A DNA stretch of 64,000 nt, taken from NCBI GenBank assembly GCA_902825875.1, contig CADECP010000028.1:36353-100352 (forward strand), read 5' to 3'. This document shows positions 1 to 7,976 of the stretch, piece by piece; positions within the stretch are counted from its first letter, which is position 1; each line of letters opens with the position of its first letter. Source of the DNA: an uncultured Acidobacteriota bacterium (GTDB taxonomy: Bacteria; Acidobacteriota; Blastocatellia; RBC074). The position numbers and the translations under genes were made by a program. The notes below the pieces were generated by a model. The model ran no database searches and had not been told where the DNA came from. It saw nothing but the letters and a program-made list of their open reading frames with translations.

Positions 1-2
1 CG

Positions 3-1934
3 TTCAATGAAGTGAAGTTGCAGTTCAGCCACACGCGGTCGGCTTTCGTGCCGAACGATCCGAACGGCCCCGAATTCAACATCGAAGGTTTCGGCAATTT
101 TGGCCGAGACATTTTCCTGCAGTCAGAAACCATCGAACGGCATTACGACATTTACGACAACTTCACGAAGATTTCTGGCAATCACACGTTGAAATTCGGC
201 GGCTCGCTGTTTTTCCACGATGTTTCCAGCAACAGCGAAACCTTCTTTGGAGGCCGTTTCAATTTCGGCGCGGCGTTTCCGCTGTCAACGGTTCTGGCGC
301 TTGACCCGCGAGTAGGCCCAACAGTCGTCGGGCAATTGTCGGCGTTCCTGCAAGCCAATCAACCGAATTTGCTGCCTGCGCTTGGCGCTCCGATCAACGC
401 GCTGCAATCTTTCAATCTGGGACTGCCGACGGTTTACCAGCAAGGTTTCGGCGACGCGGCGGCGACCAGTTGGACGAATCGGTATGGTTTTTATGTGCAA
501 GATGCCTGGAAAGCCGCGCCGAACTTTACGCTCAATTTGGGACTGCGGTACGCCATTCACGACGAACCGTTTTTCGTTCCGACTTACAAACGCGACTGGC
601 AACCGCGCGCCAGTTTTTCGTGGGATCCTTTCAAAAACGGCAAGACGGCGATTCGCGGCGGAGCGGGCGTTTTCGTGGGCTTCCTGAACAATGCCGTTGC
701 CAACGTGACGCGCGAATTGGGCGGTTTTGCCGATCCGACCAGCATCTTCATTGTGCTGGCTACGCCGACAACCAATTCGTTCGGCTTGCCGCGTTCGTTT
801 GATATGTATGCCGGACTGGCGCAATTGACGAACAACTTTTCGCGTCCGATCACATTGAACGATGTTCGCCAAATCCTGCCGCCTGCTTCGTCGCTTCCGG
901 CGGGAGTGACGGCGCGTCCGATTACGCCGGGTCCCGGAACTCCGTTGGAAGTCCGATTCCGGCAGGAAGCCACTTATCGCAACCCGGTCAGCTATCAATC
1001 CAGCTTCGGAATTCAGCGCGATCTGGGCAAAGGATTTTCGCTGGATGCCGGATATTTGTATGTTCGCGGATTGCACATCACGCGCAACCGCGACATCAAT
1101 CAGTTCAAAGCGACCGGCCCGGTCAGCGCGTTGAACCCGAACGGCGGGCCTAGCTTCATTCGGTTCCCAACGGCGGCTCAGGCGCAAGCCGGGTTGACCA
1201 GCGATTTCCGCAATCCGCTGCGGTTGCAGGACAACGTGTATGAAACGACCGCCAATTCGTTTTATCACGCGATGACCTTGCAGGTGCAAAAACGATTCGC
1301 CAACAATTTCAGCTTGAACGCGCATTACACCTTGTCGAAAGCGATTGACGAAGTGACCGATTTCAACAGCGATTTTTCGGCGCAGAATCCGTTGAATCTG
1401 CGGTTGGATCGCGCGTTGTCGGCTTTCGATCAGCGGCATCGTTTCGTCGCCAGCGCGGTCATTCAAAGCTGGTGGACGAATCCTGTGGCCAAAGATTGGT
1501 CATTGGCTCCGATTGTCGTGGCGCAAAGCGGTCGCCCGTTCAACGTGTTGCTGGGTTTTGACGCCAACGCCGACGGGCGCGCGCAAAGCGACCGACCGGG
1601 ACAGGCCGGACGCAACACCGGTCGAGGCGAAGCGTTTTACAGCTTCGATCTGCGGCTGGCGCGTCGCTTCCTGGTCAAAGAATCCCGTTTCCTGGAATTC
1701 ACGTTTGAAGCCTTCAACCTGTTCAATCGTGTCAATTTCCTGGGCATCAACAACGTCATTGGCGGAGCCTGTGCGGACAGCGGCGGCTTGCCGATTCCTT
1801 GCACGACTGGCGGAACGCCGCTGACCAACTTCAGTTTGCGCGGTCAGGAAAACAGACTGCCGACTCAACCGTTAGGATTTACTTCGGCGGCTGACGCTCG
1901 TCAGTTGCAACTTGGAGTTCGATTCAACTGGTAA
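3..1934 (+). CDS. TonB-dependent receptor (Oar-like), 5'-truncated by window edge
   Basis: The frame is open to the left edge, so the start lies outside the window; a GTG at 12 is only an internal codon. The visible 640 or so residues look like the outer-membrane beta-barrel of the Oar/carboxypeptidase-regulatory TonB receptors that are abundant in Acidobacteriota. Repeated amphipathic strands alternate with Asn/Gly-rich loops, there are barrel segments such as [14 protein letters not shown] and [14 protein letters not shown], and the protein ends in an aromatic residue (FNW), as barrel proteins usually do. The expected role is TonB-energised uptake of a large or scarce substrate across the outer membrane; the substrate cannot be read from the sequence. 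The N-terminal plug and regulatory domain are outside the window. An intrinsic terminator follows about 30 bases after the stop. Confidence 0.85.
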   Translation, partial: FNEVKLQFSHTRSAFVPNDPNGPEFNIEGFGNFGRDIFLQSETIERHYDIYDNFTKISGNHTLKFGGSLFFHDVSSNSETFFGGRFNFGAAFPLSTVLALDPRVGPTVVGQLSAFLQANQPNLLPALGAPINALQSFNLGLPTVYQQGFGDAAATSWTNRYGFYVQDAWKAAPNFTLNLGLRYAIHDEPFFVPTYKRDWQPRASFSWDPFKNGKTAIRGGAGVFVGFLNNAVANVTRELGGFADPTSIFIVLATPTTNSFGLPRSFDMYAGLAQLTNNFSRPITLNDVRQILPPASSLPAGVTARPITPGPGTPLEVRFRQEATYRNPVSYQSSFGIQRDLGKGFSLDAGYLYVRGLHITRNRDINQFKATGPVSALNPNGGPSFIRFPTAAQAQAGLTSDFRNPLRLQDNVYETTANSFYHAMTLQVQKRFANNFSLNAHYTLSKAIDEVTDFNSDFSAQNPLNLRLDRALSAFDQRHRFVASAVIQSWWTNPVAKDWSLAPIVVAQSGRPFNVLLGFDANADGRAQSDRPGQAGRNTGRGEAFYSFDLRLARRFLVKESRFLEFTFEAFNLFNRVNFLGINNVIGGACADSGGLPIPCTTGGTPLTNFSLRGQENRLPTQPLGFTSAADARQLQLGVRFNW

Positions 1935-1963
1935 AGCTGAATCGCCGAATGCCACGTGCTGAA

Positions 1964-2010
1964 AACGCCGAGCTTGACCAAGACGATTGGCAGGCTCGGC
2001 GTTTTTGTCA
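1964..2010 (+). terminator. Rho-independent terminator after the TonB receptor
   Basis: A perfect 10-base inverted repeat (AACGCCGAGC / GCTCGGCGTT, 1964-1973 and 1994-2003) with a 20-base loop is followed directly by a T-rich run (TTTTGTCATTTTG). It lies 30 bases after the receptor stop and ends that transcript before the lipoprotein/cox cluster. Confidence 0.75.
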
Positions 2011-2139
2011 TTTTGTCGGCTTGAAATAAATGTGCGATGATTCGGCCTCATTCCAAAGCAGTAAATTCCAGCAACAAACGATCTCCGGGCGGCAATAATC
2101 CCGGATCAACTTTGGCTTAATTGAAGGAGGCAAAAGCTT

Positions 2140-2946
2140 ATGTTTTCAAGGCGAATGATCGCCGTATTTTTACTGGCACTGGCCGTGGTGGGCAGCGCCG
2201 CTTGCGGAGGCAATAAAGAAGAAACGGCTGCTCCGGCTGCCGCCGGCCCAACCTGGAAACCGACCGGCAACGAAGGCAACGTCACCGGAACCATTGCCTT
2301 TGCCGGAGCCGCTCCAGCACCGAAAAAACTTGATACGTCGAACGACGGCGCTTGCGGCGAAGCCTTCGCCAACGATGTGTTGGTTGCGGACGGCAAGCTG
2401 CAAAACGTGTTTGTATACGTGAAAAGCGGATTGCCCGCCGATGCCAATTTTGAAATTTCCGCGACGGAAGTCACGCTCGATCAAAAAGGCTGCGTGTACA
2501 TGCCGCGCGTTCTTGGCATACAAGCTGGTCAACCATTGAAAATCGTCAACTCCGATCAGACCAATCACAACATTCACCCAGTGCCGAAAACCAACCGCGA
2601 ATGGAATGAATCGCAGTTGAAAGGGCAGGCTCCGATCATCAAAAAATTTGCCAAAGCCGAAACGCAGATTCCGGTGAAGTGCAACATGCATTCGTGGATG
2701 CTGGCTCATATCAACGTCGTGGCGCATCCGTTCTTTGCCGTTAGCGGAGCCGATGGTTCGTTTTCGATCAAGGGCTTGCCGCCCGGCGATTACGAACTCG
2801 AAGCCTGGCACGAACGGTTTGGCGCGAAGACGTTGAAAGTCAGCGTCGCCGCCAAAGCCGATGCCAAAGCTGACTTTTCATTCGATGCGGCGAAGGCTTA
2901 CAACGCCGGATCGCTGAAGGTTCAACCAGCGCTGGTTCTTCCTTAA
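2140..2946 (+). CDS. Cupredoxin-like lipoprotein with carboxypeptidase-regulatory-like C-terminus
   Basis: A perfect AAGGAGG (2124-2130) precedes the ATG. The N-terminus is a signal peptide ending in a lipobox-like GSAAC with Cys22, so the protein is probably lipid-anchored on the periplasmic side. Residues 45-195 resemble a plastocyanin/methylamine-utilisation-like cupredoxin: TNHNIHPVP (His143, His146) and CNMHSWMLAH (Cys181, His184, Met187, His190) supply type-1 copper-like ligands. Residues 200-250 form a small beta-sandwich of the carboxypeptidase-regulatory kind (GSFSIKGLPPGDYELEAW). It lies directly upstream of cytochrome oxidase subunit II on the same strand, so it may carry electrons or copper to the oxidase; that role is inferred. 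It is not a Sco-type chaperone, because no CxxxC motif is present. Copper binding itself is a prediction. Confidence 0.7.
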   Translation: MFSRRMIAVFLLALAVVGSAACGGNKEETAAPAAAGPTWKPTGNEGNVTGTIAFAGAAPAPKKLDTSNDGACGEAFANDVLVADGKLQNVFVYVKSGLPADANFEISATEVTLDQKGCVYMPRVLGIQAGQPLKIVNSDQTNHNIHPVPKTNREWNESQLKGQAPIIKKFAKAETQIPVKCNMHSWMLAHINVVAHPFFAVSGADGSFSIKGLPPGDYELEAWHERFGAKTLKVSVAAKADAKADFSFDAAKAYNAGSLKVQPALVLP

Positions 2947-2951
2947 AACAC

Positions 2952-3046
2952 TGGTGCGGAACAAGGAGCGGTAGCGACTTGGTTGGTGGTTCGTGAGGAA
3001 TGACAATCATAAATACCCGATCGCTACCGTTCACGGTTCCGTACCA
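2952..3046. repeat. Palindromic repeat, family A, copy 1
   Basis: Imperfect 26-base arms TGGTGCGGAACAAGGAGCGG... (2952-2977) and ...CGGTTCCGTACCA (3021-3046) are inverted copies of each other, 21 of 26 positions matching. The same arms recur at 6780-6855 inside the same oxidase cluster. The element covers the most upstream possible start of coxB. Confidence 0.75.
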
Positions 3047-3065
3047 AACGCAATCCGCAATCAAA

Positions 3066-3887
3066 ATGGGACGTTTACTCGCAATCCTTATCTGGCTGAT
3101 TACCGCTGGCACTGCGGCGTTTTTCGCGTGGTCGAAAACGAAAACCGGCTGGTGGTTTCCTGAAGCCATTTCAGAACACGCGGCGGCGATGGACAGCCAG
3201 TTCAATCTGACCTGGGCAGTCGTCGCCGTAGCTTTTTTCGGAGCGCAAGCTGCGCTCGGTTATGCCGTTTGGAAGTTCCGCTCGAAGGGAAACGAACGCG
3301 CGACTTACAGCGAAGGCAACACGCGAATCGAAATCGTGCTGGTGGCAATTACCGGAATCGTCTTCATCGCGTTGGCCATCACCGGCCAAAGAGTTTGGGC
3401 GAACTTGCATTTGAACCAGGCTCCGCCCGACGCCGTTCAAATCGAAGCCACCGGCCAGCAATTCAACTGGTACTTTCGCCATCCCGGAGCCGATGGCAGG
3501 TTTGGCTCTACCAGTCCGAAGCTTTACGACGACACGGACAATTCGGTTGGCGCGCGGCCTGGACCGTTGGGCATTGACCCGAAAGACCCTTCTGGCAAAG
3601 ACGATATTTTCGGCCAAACGCTGGTGATTCCAATCAATCGCCCGATCAATCTAACTCTGCGAGCCAAAGACGTGACGCACAATTTTTACGCTCCGGCGTT
3701 GCGCTTGAAACAGGACGCCGTGCCCGGTCTGAAAATCAATCTGCACTTCACCGCGACGAAAGAAGGCAAGTACGAAATCGCCTGCGCGGAATTGTGCGGT
3801 CAGCTTCATCACCAGATGCGCGCTTACATGCGAGTCGTTTCGCAGGCCGAGTTTGAAAAGTGGCTGAGCGAAAACGCTCCGAAGTAG
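3066..3887 (+). CDS. coxB: Cytochrome c oxidase subunit II
   Basis: This is the CuA-bearing subunit of an aa3-type terminal oxidase and accepts electrons from cytochrome c. Two N-terminal membrane helices (about residues 1-20 and 48-70) are followed by a third hydrophobic stretch and the periplasmic cupredoxin domain. The CuA site is complete: Cys240, Cys244, His248 and Met251 in CAELCGQLHHQM, with an upstream His in DVTHNFYAP and the aromatic QQFNWYF patch for electron entry. No CxxCH is present, so there is no fused cytochrome c. An upstream in-frame ATG at 3000 exists, but the 22 extra residues are encoded largely by a palindromic repeat and its GAGGA touches the ATG, so the start at 3066 (MGRLLAIL) is preferred. 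The gene is followed by coxA after 27 bases. Confidence 0.93.
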   Translation: MGRLLAILIWLITAGTAAFFAWSKTKTGWWFPEAISEHAAAMDSQFNLTWAVVAVAFFGAQAALGYAVWKFRSKGNERATYSEGNTRIEIVLVAITGIVFIALAITGQRVWANLHLNQAPPDAVQIEATGQQFNWYFRHPGADGRFGSTSPKLYDDTDNSVGARPGPLGIDPKDPSGKDDIFGQTLVIPINRPINLTLRAKDVTHNFYAPALRLKQDAVPGLKINLHFTATKEGKYEIACAELCGQLHHQMRAYMRVVSQAEFEKWLSENAPK

Positions 3888-3914
3888 TTCAAACGATGTA
3901 GCTCAAGAAAAGCT

Positions 3915-5669
3915 ATGAGTGACCAAGTTCAAACATCACACGCCGCTCCCAAAGGCTTCATTCGCAAATACATTTTCAGCACCGATCACAAAGTCATCGG
4001 CATTCAATACTTCTTTCTGGCGTTGGTTGCCGCGTTGATTGGAATGCTGATGTCCTTGCTGATTCGTTTGCGGCTGGCCTGGCCGACTGAACGTTGGCCT
4101 ATGCTGGAAACGATTTTTCCCGAAGGCTTCAAAGACGGATTGATGCAGCCGGAATTTTATCTGGCGATGGTGACGATGCACGGCACGATCATGGTTTTTA
4201 TGGTGCTGACCACGGCTCCGCAATCGGGATTCGGCAATTACTTTTTGCCGATTCAAATCGGAGCGCGAGATATGGCTTTCCCGGTGCTCAACGCGCTTTC
4301 GTTCTGGCTGACGGCGGTCAGTTTTTTGGTGTTGATCGCCGCGCTGTTTGTCGTCGGCGGAGCGCCACTCGGCGGATGGACGTTTTACCCAACCTTGAGC
4401 GCGATTCCTTCTGCTGGACCCGGACAAGCTTTGGGCGCGGATTTGTGGATTGTCAGCATCGCGTTGTTTTGCGTGGCCTCGTTGCTGGGCGCGCTAAATT
4501 TCATCACCACGACTTTGAACATGCGAACCAGCGGAATGACTTTGATGCGTATGCCGCTGAGTTGTTGGGGATGGTTTACGACGGCGGTGATTGCGTTGTT
4601 GGCGTTTCCGGTCTTGCTGGCGGGAGGAATTTTGCTGCTGCTGGATCGCAATGTCGGGACAGGGTTTTTCATTCCGTCTGGGTTGGTGGTTTCGGGCAAG
4701 CTGATCGAAGGCGGAGGCGGTTCGACGATTTTGTGGCAACACCTGTTTTGGTTTTTCGGCCACCCGGAAGTGTACATCGCCATTTTGCCGGGAATGGGCG
4801 CGACCTCGCACATTCTGGCGACCTTTGCGCGCAAACCTGTCTTCGGTCACAAGGCGATGGTCGTCGCCATGTTTGCCATCGGCTTGTTGGGCTTTTTCGT
4901 CTGGGGACATCACATGTTCATCAGCGGAATGAACCCTTCGGTGGCGATTGCCTTTTCGGTGCTGACGCTTGTCATCGGAGTTCCGTCGGCGATCAAAACT
5001 TTCAATTGGCTGGGGACGTTGTGGGGTGCGCGGATTCGTTTCACGACGCCAATGCTGTTTGCCATCGGATTTGTTTCGCTGTTTGTCGCTGGCGGTGTGA
5101 CTGGTTTGGTGCTTGGGCAAACGGCGCTTGACGTAGTTTTTCACGACACGCATTTCGTCACCGGGCACTTTCATTTGATTATGGGCGTGGCTGCGATTTT
5201 CGGAATCTTCGCGGCGACTTATTACTGGTTTCCGAAAATGTTCGCTCGGACGATGAACGAAACGCTTGGCAAATTGCATTTCGTGCTGACGTTTGTGGGT
5301 GTGTACGCGATCTTTATTCCGTTTCACGTGTTGGGAATCGCCGGACATCCGCGCCGGTACGCCGATTCGAGCGGTTATGAATTTTTGCAGGCGCTCGACC
5401 CGCTGCACGTGGTGATTACCATCGCGGCTTTTGCGACGGCGGCGGCTCAAGTGATTTTCCTGGTCAATTTTTTCTGGAGCCTGTTCAAAGGCAAACGCGC
5501 TGAGGCCAATCCCTGGGAAGCGACGACTCTGGAATGGTCAACGCCAACGCCTGTGCCGCACGAAAACTTCGGCGAAGTCTTGCCTGTCGTGCATCACGAT
5601 CCATACGAGTATTCTGTCCCTGGCGCGACGAAGGATTATGTCATGCAAACTGAGCCAAACAGTTTTTGA
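3915..5669 (+). CDS. coxA: Cytochrome c oxidase subunit I
   Basis: This is the catalytic heme-copper subunit, about 12 membrane helices over 584 residues, reducing O2 to water with proton pumping. Metal ligands are all present: His89 (heme a) in MHGTIMVF, His283 with cross-linked Tyr287 in GHPEVYI, His332-His333 (CuB) in GHHMF, and His418 and His420 in HFVTGHFH (heme a3 and heme a). Glu285 in HPEVY and the GARDMAFPVLN segment near the start of the D-channel point to an A1-type enzyme. Together with coxB, the subunit III proteins and subunit IV it forms one respiratory cluster on the plus strand. A hicBA toxin-antitoxin pair starts 17 bases after its stop and separates it from subunit III. Confidence 0.97.
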   Translation: MSDQVQTSHAAPKGFIRKYIFSTDHKVIGIQYFFLALVAALIGMLMSLLIRLRLAWPTERWPMLETIFPEGFKDGLMQPEFYLAMVTMHGTIMVFMVLTTAPQSGFGNYFLPIQIGARDMAFPVLNALSFWLTAVSFLVLIAALFVVGGAPLGGWTFYPTLSAIPSAGPGQALGADLWIVSIALFCVASLLGALNFITTTLNMRTSGMTLMRMPLSCWGWFTTAVIALLAFPVLLAGGILLLLDRNVGTGFFIPSGLVVSGKLIEGGGGSTILWQHLFWFFGHPEVYIAILPGMGATSHILATFARKPVFGHKAMVVAMFAIGLLGFFVWGHHMFISGMNPSVAIAFSVLTLVIGVPSAIKTFNWLGTLWGARIRFTTPMLFAIGFVSLFVAGGVTGLVLGQTALDVVFHDTHFVTGHFHLIMGVAAIFGIFAATYYWFPKMFARTMNETLGKLHFVLTFVGVYAIFIPFHVLGIAGHPRRYADSSGYEFLQALDPLHVVITIAAFATAAAQVIFLVNFFWSLFKGKRAEANPWEATTLEWSTPTPVPHENFGEVLPVVHHDPYEYSVPGATKDYVMQTEPNSF

Positions 5670-5686
5670 GTTGAGTTGGAGGCATT

Positions 5687-5893
5687 ATGCAATCTCTTTT
5701 TACTGCTGTAATTCACCGAGAAGAAAATTTATATGTCGCAGAATGTCCTGAAGTCGGGACTGTAAGTCAGGGCGAGTCTATTGAAGAAGCCATTGCAAAC
5801 TTAAAGGAAGCAACAGAGCTTTATCTTGAAGAATTCGGCGTTACCCAAATCTCTCATCCGATTTTGACTACGTTTGAGGCTAGCTATGCCTGA
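5687..5893 (+). CDS. hicB: HicB-family antitoxin
   Basis: This 68-residue protein has the partial RNase H-like HicB fold: FTAVIHREENLYVAECPEVGTVSQGESIEEAIANLKEATELYLEE is the family signature, cut here into its parts FTAVIHREE, YVAECPEVGT and EEAIANLKEATELYLEE. A GGAGG-like site (TTGGAGGCATT) precedes the ATG. It is very short and has no C-terminal DNA-binding domain, so autoregulation, if any, must come from the complex. The gene overlaps hicA by 8 bases. It is visibly A+T-richer than the cox genes on either side, consistent with insertion into the operon. Confidence 0.85.
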   Translation: MQSLFTAVIHREENLYVAECPEVGTVSQGESIEEAIANLKEATELYLEEFGVTQISHPILTTFEASYA

Positions 5894-6113
5894 ATTGTCG
5901 CGTGTTTCAGGAGATGAAGTGATCTCTGCGTTGAAGCGATTGGGATTTGTTCGTGTTCGTCAGCGCGGTAGTCACGTTGTGATGAAACGAGCTACGCCAG
6001 ATGGCACGATTGGCTGCGTCGTTCCATTACACAAAGAATTGGCGGAAGGAACTTTGCGTGGAATCCTGAAACAAGCTCAAGTCAGCCACGAAGAGTTCAA
6101 AGAGAATTTGTAA
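5886..6113 (+). CDS. hicA: HicA-family mRNA interferase toxin
   Basis: HicA toxins are small double-stranded-RNA-binding-fold RNases that cleave mRNA. This protein has the core GDEVISALKRLGFVRVRQRG followed by SHVVMKR, which contains the catalytic His in the GSH motif, and VPLHKELAEGTLRGILKQA. The start at 5886 (MPELSRVSG) overlaps the end of hicB by 8 bases, the usual translational coupling; a TTG four codons upstream is less likely. The gene order (antitoxin first) and its position between coxA and subunit III, with 5 bases to the next start, mean that the module is probably co-transcribed with the oxidase. Confidence 0.85.
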   Translation: MPELSRVSGDEVISALKRLGFVRVRQRGSHVVMKRATPDGTIGCVVPLHKELAEGTLRGILKQAQVSHEEFKENL

Positions 6114-6118
6114 GCTTC

Positions 6119-6775
6119 ATGCCCACGACACTAACCCCAAACAAACACGACGACCCTGCATTCGGCGCGGGCGGCAGAGGCTTTGATGATCTGCCGGAAT
6201 ACGGCGGCGGAGACAATCGTCCGCCGGAACCTGAACGCCAGCCTCCGCCTGAAGGTTATCGCATTGGCGTGTGGTTGGCATTGGCCAGCGTGACGATGTT
6301 GTTTGCGGCGTTGACCAGCGCTTACGTTGTCAATCGGGCGCGCAGTTTGCCAATTGTCATGCCCAAGGTTTTATGGCTGAGCACGGCGATGATTTTGGCC
6401 AGCAGCGCGACTTTTGAAATTGCTCGCCGGGTGATGAAACGTCGGATAGAAAACCAATTCCGGCTGTGGATTGCCGCGACGACTGCGCTTGGATTTGTGT
6501 TTTTGGCGTTGCAGTTGTTGGCTTGGAGCGATTTGAAAGCCAGTGGGTTTTACATCAACAAGAATTTGCACAGCGCCTATTCATATCTGTTCACAGGGCT
6601 GCACGGAGTTCACTTGATTGGTGGACTGGCGGCGCTGGCGTTTGTGACGTTGCGAAGTCCGACGAAGTGGACGGCAGTAAGGCGTCGCGTTGCCGTGGAT
6701 GTAGCGGCGCTGTACTGGCACTTTTTGACTGGCTTGTGGATTTTACTTTTCGTGATGCTCTTCTTTTGGAAATAA
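6119..6775 (+). CDS. Cytochrome c oxidase subunit III family protein (first)
   Basis: The 218-residue protein has a Pro/Gly-rich cytoplasmic head (residues 1-45) and then five membrane helices. The heme-copper oxidase subunit III pattern is seen in LFTGLHGVHLIGGLAAL and the C-terminal ALYWHFLTGLWILLFVMLFF, with the conserved His residues of the family. Subunit III stabilises the D-channel side of subunit I. It starts 5 bases after hicA. A second subunit III-family gene follows at 6866, so the cluster carries two; in related bacteria one often plays the role of a NorE-like or split subunit III. Which of the two is the true CtaE is not settled by the sequence. Confidence 0.88.
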   Translation: MPTTLTPNKHDDPAFGAGGRGFDDLPEYGGGDNRPPEPERQPPPEGYRIGVWLALASVTMLFAALTSAYVVNRARSLPIVMPKVLWLSTAMILASSATFEIARRVMKRRIENQFRLWIAATTALGFVFLALQLLAWSDLKASGFYINKNLHSAYSYLFTGLHGVHLIGGLAALAFVTLRSPTKWTAVRRRVAVDVAALYWHFLTGLWILLFVMLFFWK

Positions 6776-6779
6776 CGGA

Positions 6780-6855
6780 TACAGAACCCAGAGCAGTAGC
6801 GACGGGGGACCGGTCAGAGGCAGACCCGGTCGCTACCGCTCCCGGTTCCGTACCA
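6780..6855. repeat. Palindromic repeat, family A, copy 2
   Basis: The arms TACAGAACCCAGAGCAGTAG (6780 onward) and GGTCGCTACCGCTCCCGGTT (6828 onward) are inverted and match the arms of the element at 2952-3046. An inner GACCGG/CCGGTC adds to the stem. It ends 10 bases before the next start codon, so the second subunit III message would begin within or just after this hairpin. Confidence 0.75.
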
Positions 6856-6865
6856 GATTCTGGAA

Positions 6866-7483
6866 ATGAACCAAACACTAACTACAAATTGGAGCGGCGG
6901 CGTTTCGCCATTCGGCATCGGCCACAAAAAGCTGGGGATGTGGCTGTTCATACTTTCCGACTCGCTGACTTTCGGCGCGCTGTTGATGTGTTACGGCTAC
7001 GTCCGCATTGCCAGCGAAGCCTGGGCAAAGCCGTTCACCTTTTCGCCAAGCATTATTTTTTCGACGGTCATGACATTCTGTTTGCTGACCAGCAGCTTGA
7101 CGATGGTCATGGCTGTTGCGGCTTCGGCAAGTGGCGAACGGGCGAAGATGGTCAAGTGGATTTTGGCGACGATGGTTGCGGGATTGGCTTTCGTCGTGTT
7201 GCACTTGATCGAATGGCAGCATTTGATTGCCGAAGGGCTGCGGCCTTTCAGCGTTCCTGCCGAGTGGGGAGCAAACGCTTCGCCGATGTTTGGCGCGACG
7301 TTTTTCGCCATCACCGGATTGCACATGCTGCACGTGCTTTCGGGGGTGATTTATCTGGGAGTGACGGCGGCCAGAAAACGAGCCACGCACGAAGATGTCG
7401 AAATCAGCGGCTTGTATTGGCACTTCGTTGATCTGGTTTGGATGTTTGTCTTCCCGCTGATTTATCTACTTTCAATCAAGTGA
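6866..7483 (+). CDS. ctaE: Cytochrome c oxidase subunit III (second copy)
   Basis: This 205-residue, five-helix membrane protein has the classical subunit III features: GHKKLGMWLFILSDSLTFG at residues 19-37, the conserved Glu in HLIEWQHL, FAITGLHMLHVLSGVIYLG and the C-terminal GLYWHFVDLVWMFVFPLIY. It shares the fold but little sequence with the preceding gene, so they are old paralogues rather than a recent duplication. It is separated from that gene by the second family-A palindrome. It is expected to sit in the inner membrane with CoxA/CoxB. Confidence 0.92.
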   Translation: MNQTLTTNWSGGVSPFGIGHKKLGMWLFILSDSLTFGALLMCYGYVRIASEAWAKPFTFSPSIIFSTVMTFCLLTSSLTMVMAVAASASGERAKMVKWILATMVAGLAFVVLHLIEWQHLIAEGLRPFSVPAEWGANASPMFGATFFAITGLHMLHVLSGVIYLGVTAARKRATHEDVEISGLYWHFVDLVWMFVFPLIYLLSIK

Positions 7484-7492
7484 GCAATGCCG

Positions 7493-7526
7493 CCGCAGAT
7501 AAATACAGAAAGACGCTGATCTGCGG
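7493..7526. repeat. Inverted repeat CCGCAGAT/ATCTGCGG
   Basis: Perfect 8-base arms (7493-7500 and 7519-7526) with an 18-base loop lie between the second subunit III gene and subunit IV. The sequence resembles the CGCAGAT...ATCTGCG dispersed repeats common in environmental bacteria. No U-run follows, so it is not a clear terminator; a partial attenuator or processing hairpin is possible. Confidence 0.5.
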
Positions 7527-7564
7527 GTATTGGCGTAATCAGCGGCTGTTGTTTTGGAGTAAAG

Positions 7565-7858
7565 ATGGAAAATGTTACGAGGCGAACGTATTCAATGGTC
7601 TGGCTGTGGTTGATTGTGTTGACCGCCATCGAAGTCTTTCTCGGTTACATTCACGTGCCGCTGGCGATGATGCTGGTCAGTGTGATTGGGCTTTCCATCG
7701 TCAAGGCCGTTTTGATTATGGTTTACTTCATGCACCTGAAATTCGAGCGGCTCAGCCTGATTCTGACCATCGTGCCTGCGATGGTCGTGTGCATTTCGCT
7801 TTTCCTGCTTTTCTTTCCCGACGGATTTCGCGCGTTTAGCTTGAAGGCTTTCAGGTAA
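7565..7858 (+). CDS. coxD: Cytochrome c oxidase subunit IV (prokaryotic type)
   Basis: This is a 97-residue protein with three membrane helices (about 11-27, 34-53 and 65-85). The loop between helices 2 and 3 carries the family signature KAVLIMVYFMHLKFE, diagnostic of the small COX4_pro/CtaF subunits at the end of oxidase clusters. A GGAGTAAAG just before the ATG is the likely ribosome site. It is the last gene of the cox cluster; a pair of inverted repeats lies just downstream. Confidence 0.88.
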   Translation: MENVTRRTYSMVWLWLIVLTAIEVFLGYIHVPLAMMLVSVIGLSIVKAVLIMVYFMHLKFERLSLILTIVPAMVVCISLFLLFFPDGFRAFSLKAFR

Positions 7859-7860
7859 AG

Positions 7861-7970
7861 TTTAGAGTGCGTGTGGCTCGCCACCGCTTTTGGTTCCTGG
7901 CAAAACATTTCCGATGAACAAAATTCTCCGGTAAAGAATGCAAAGCTGCGTCAAGCCGCAGCACTCCAAA
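7861..7970. repeat. Inverted pair of dispersed repeats, family B
   Basis: TTTAGAGTGCGTGTGGCTCG at 7861 and its partner read on the other strand from 7970 (TTTGGAGTGCTGCGGCTTGA) are diverged inverted copies, each with an internal stem (GTGGC/GCCAC and TGCGGC/GACGCA-like). They fill the gap between the convergent cox cluster and the TIGR03437 gene, and are the only candidate transcription stop there. Confidence 0.6.
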
Positions 7971-7976
7971 TATCTT

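Noticed and set aside
285..1466. 393-residue minus-strand frame opposite the TonB receptor
   Set aside because: Arg-rich, no family features; fully explained as the complement of the barrel gene.
5874..5885. TTG start for hicA
   Set aside because: The ATG at 5886 gives the usual HicA N-terminus and normal overlap with hicB.
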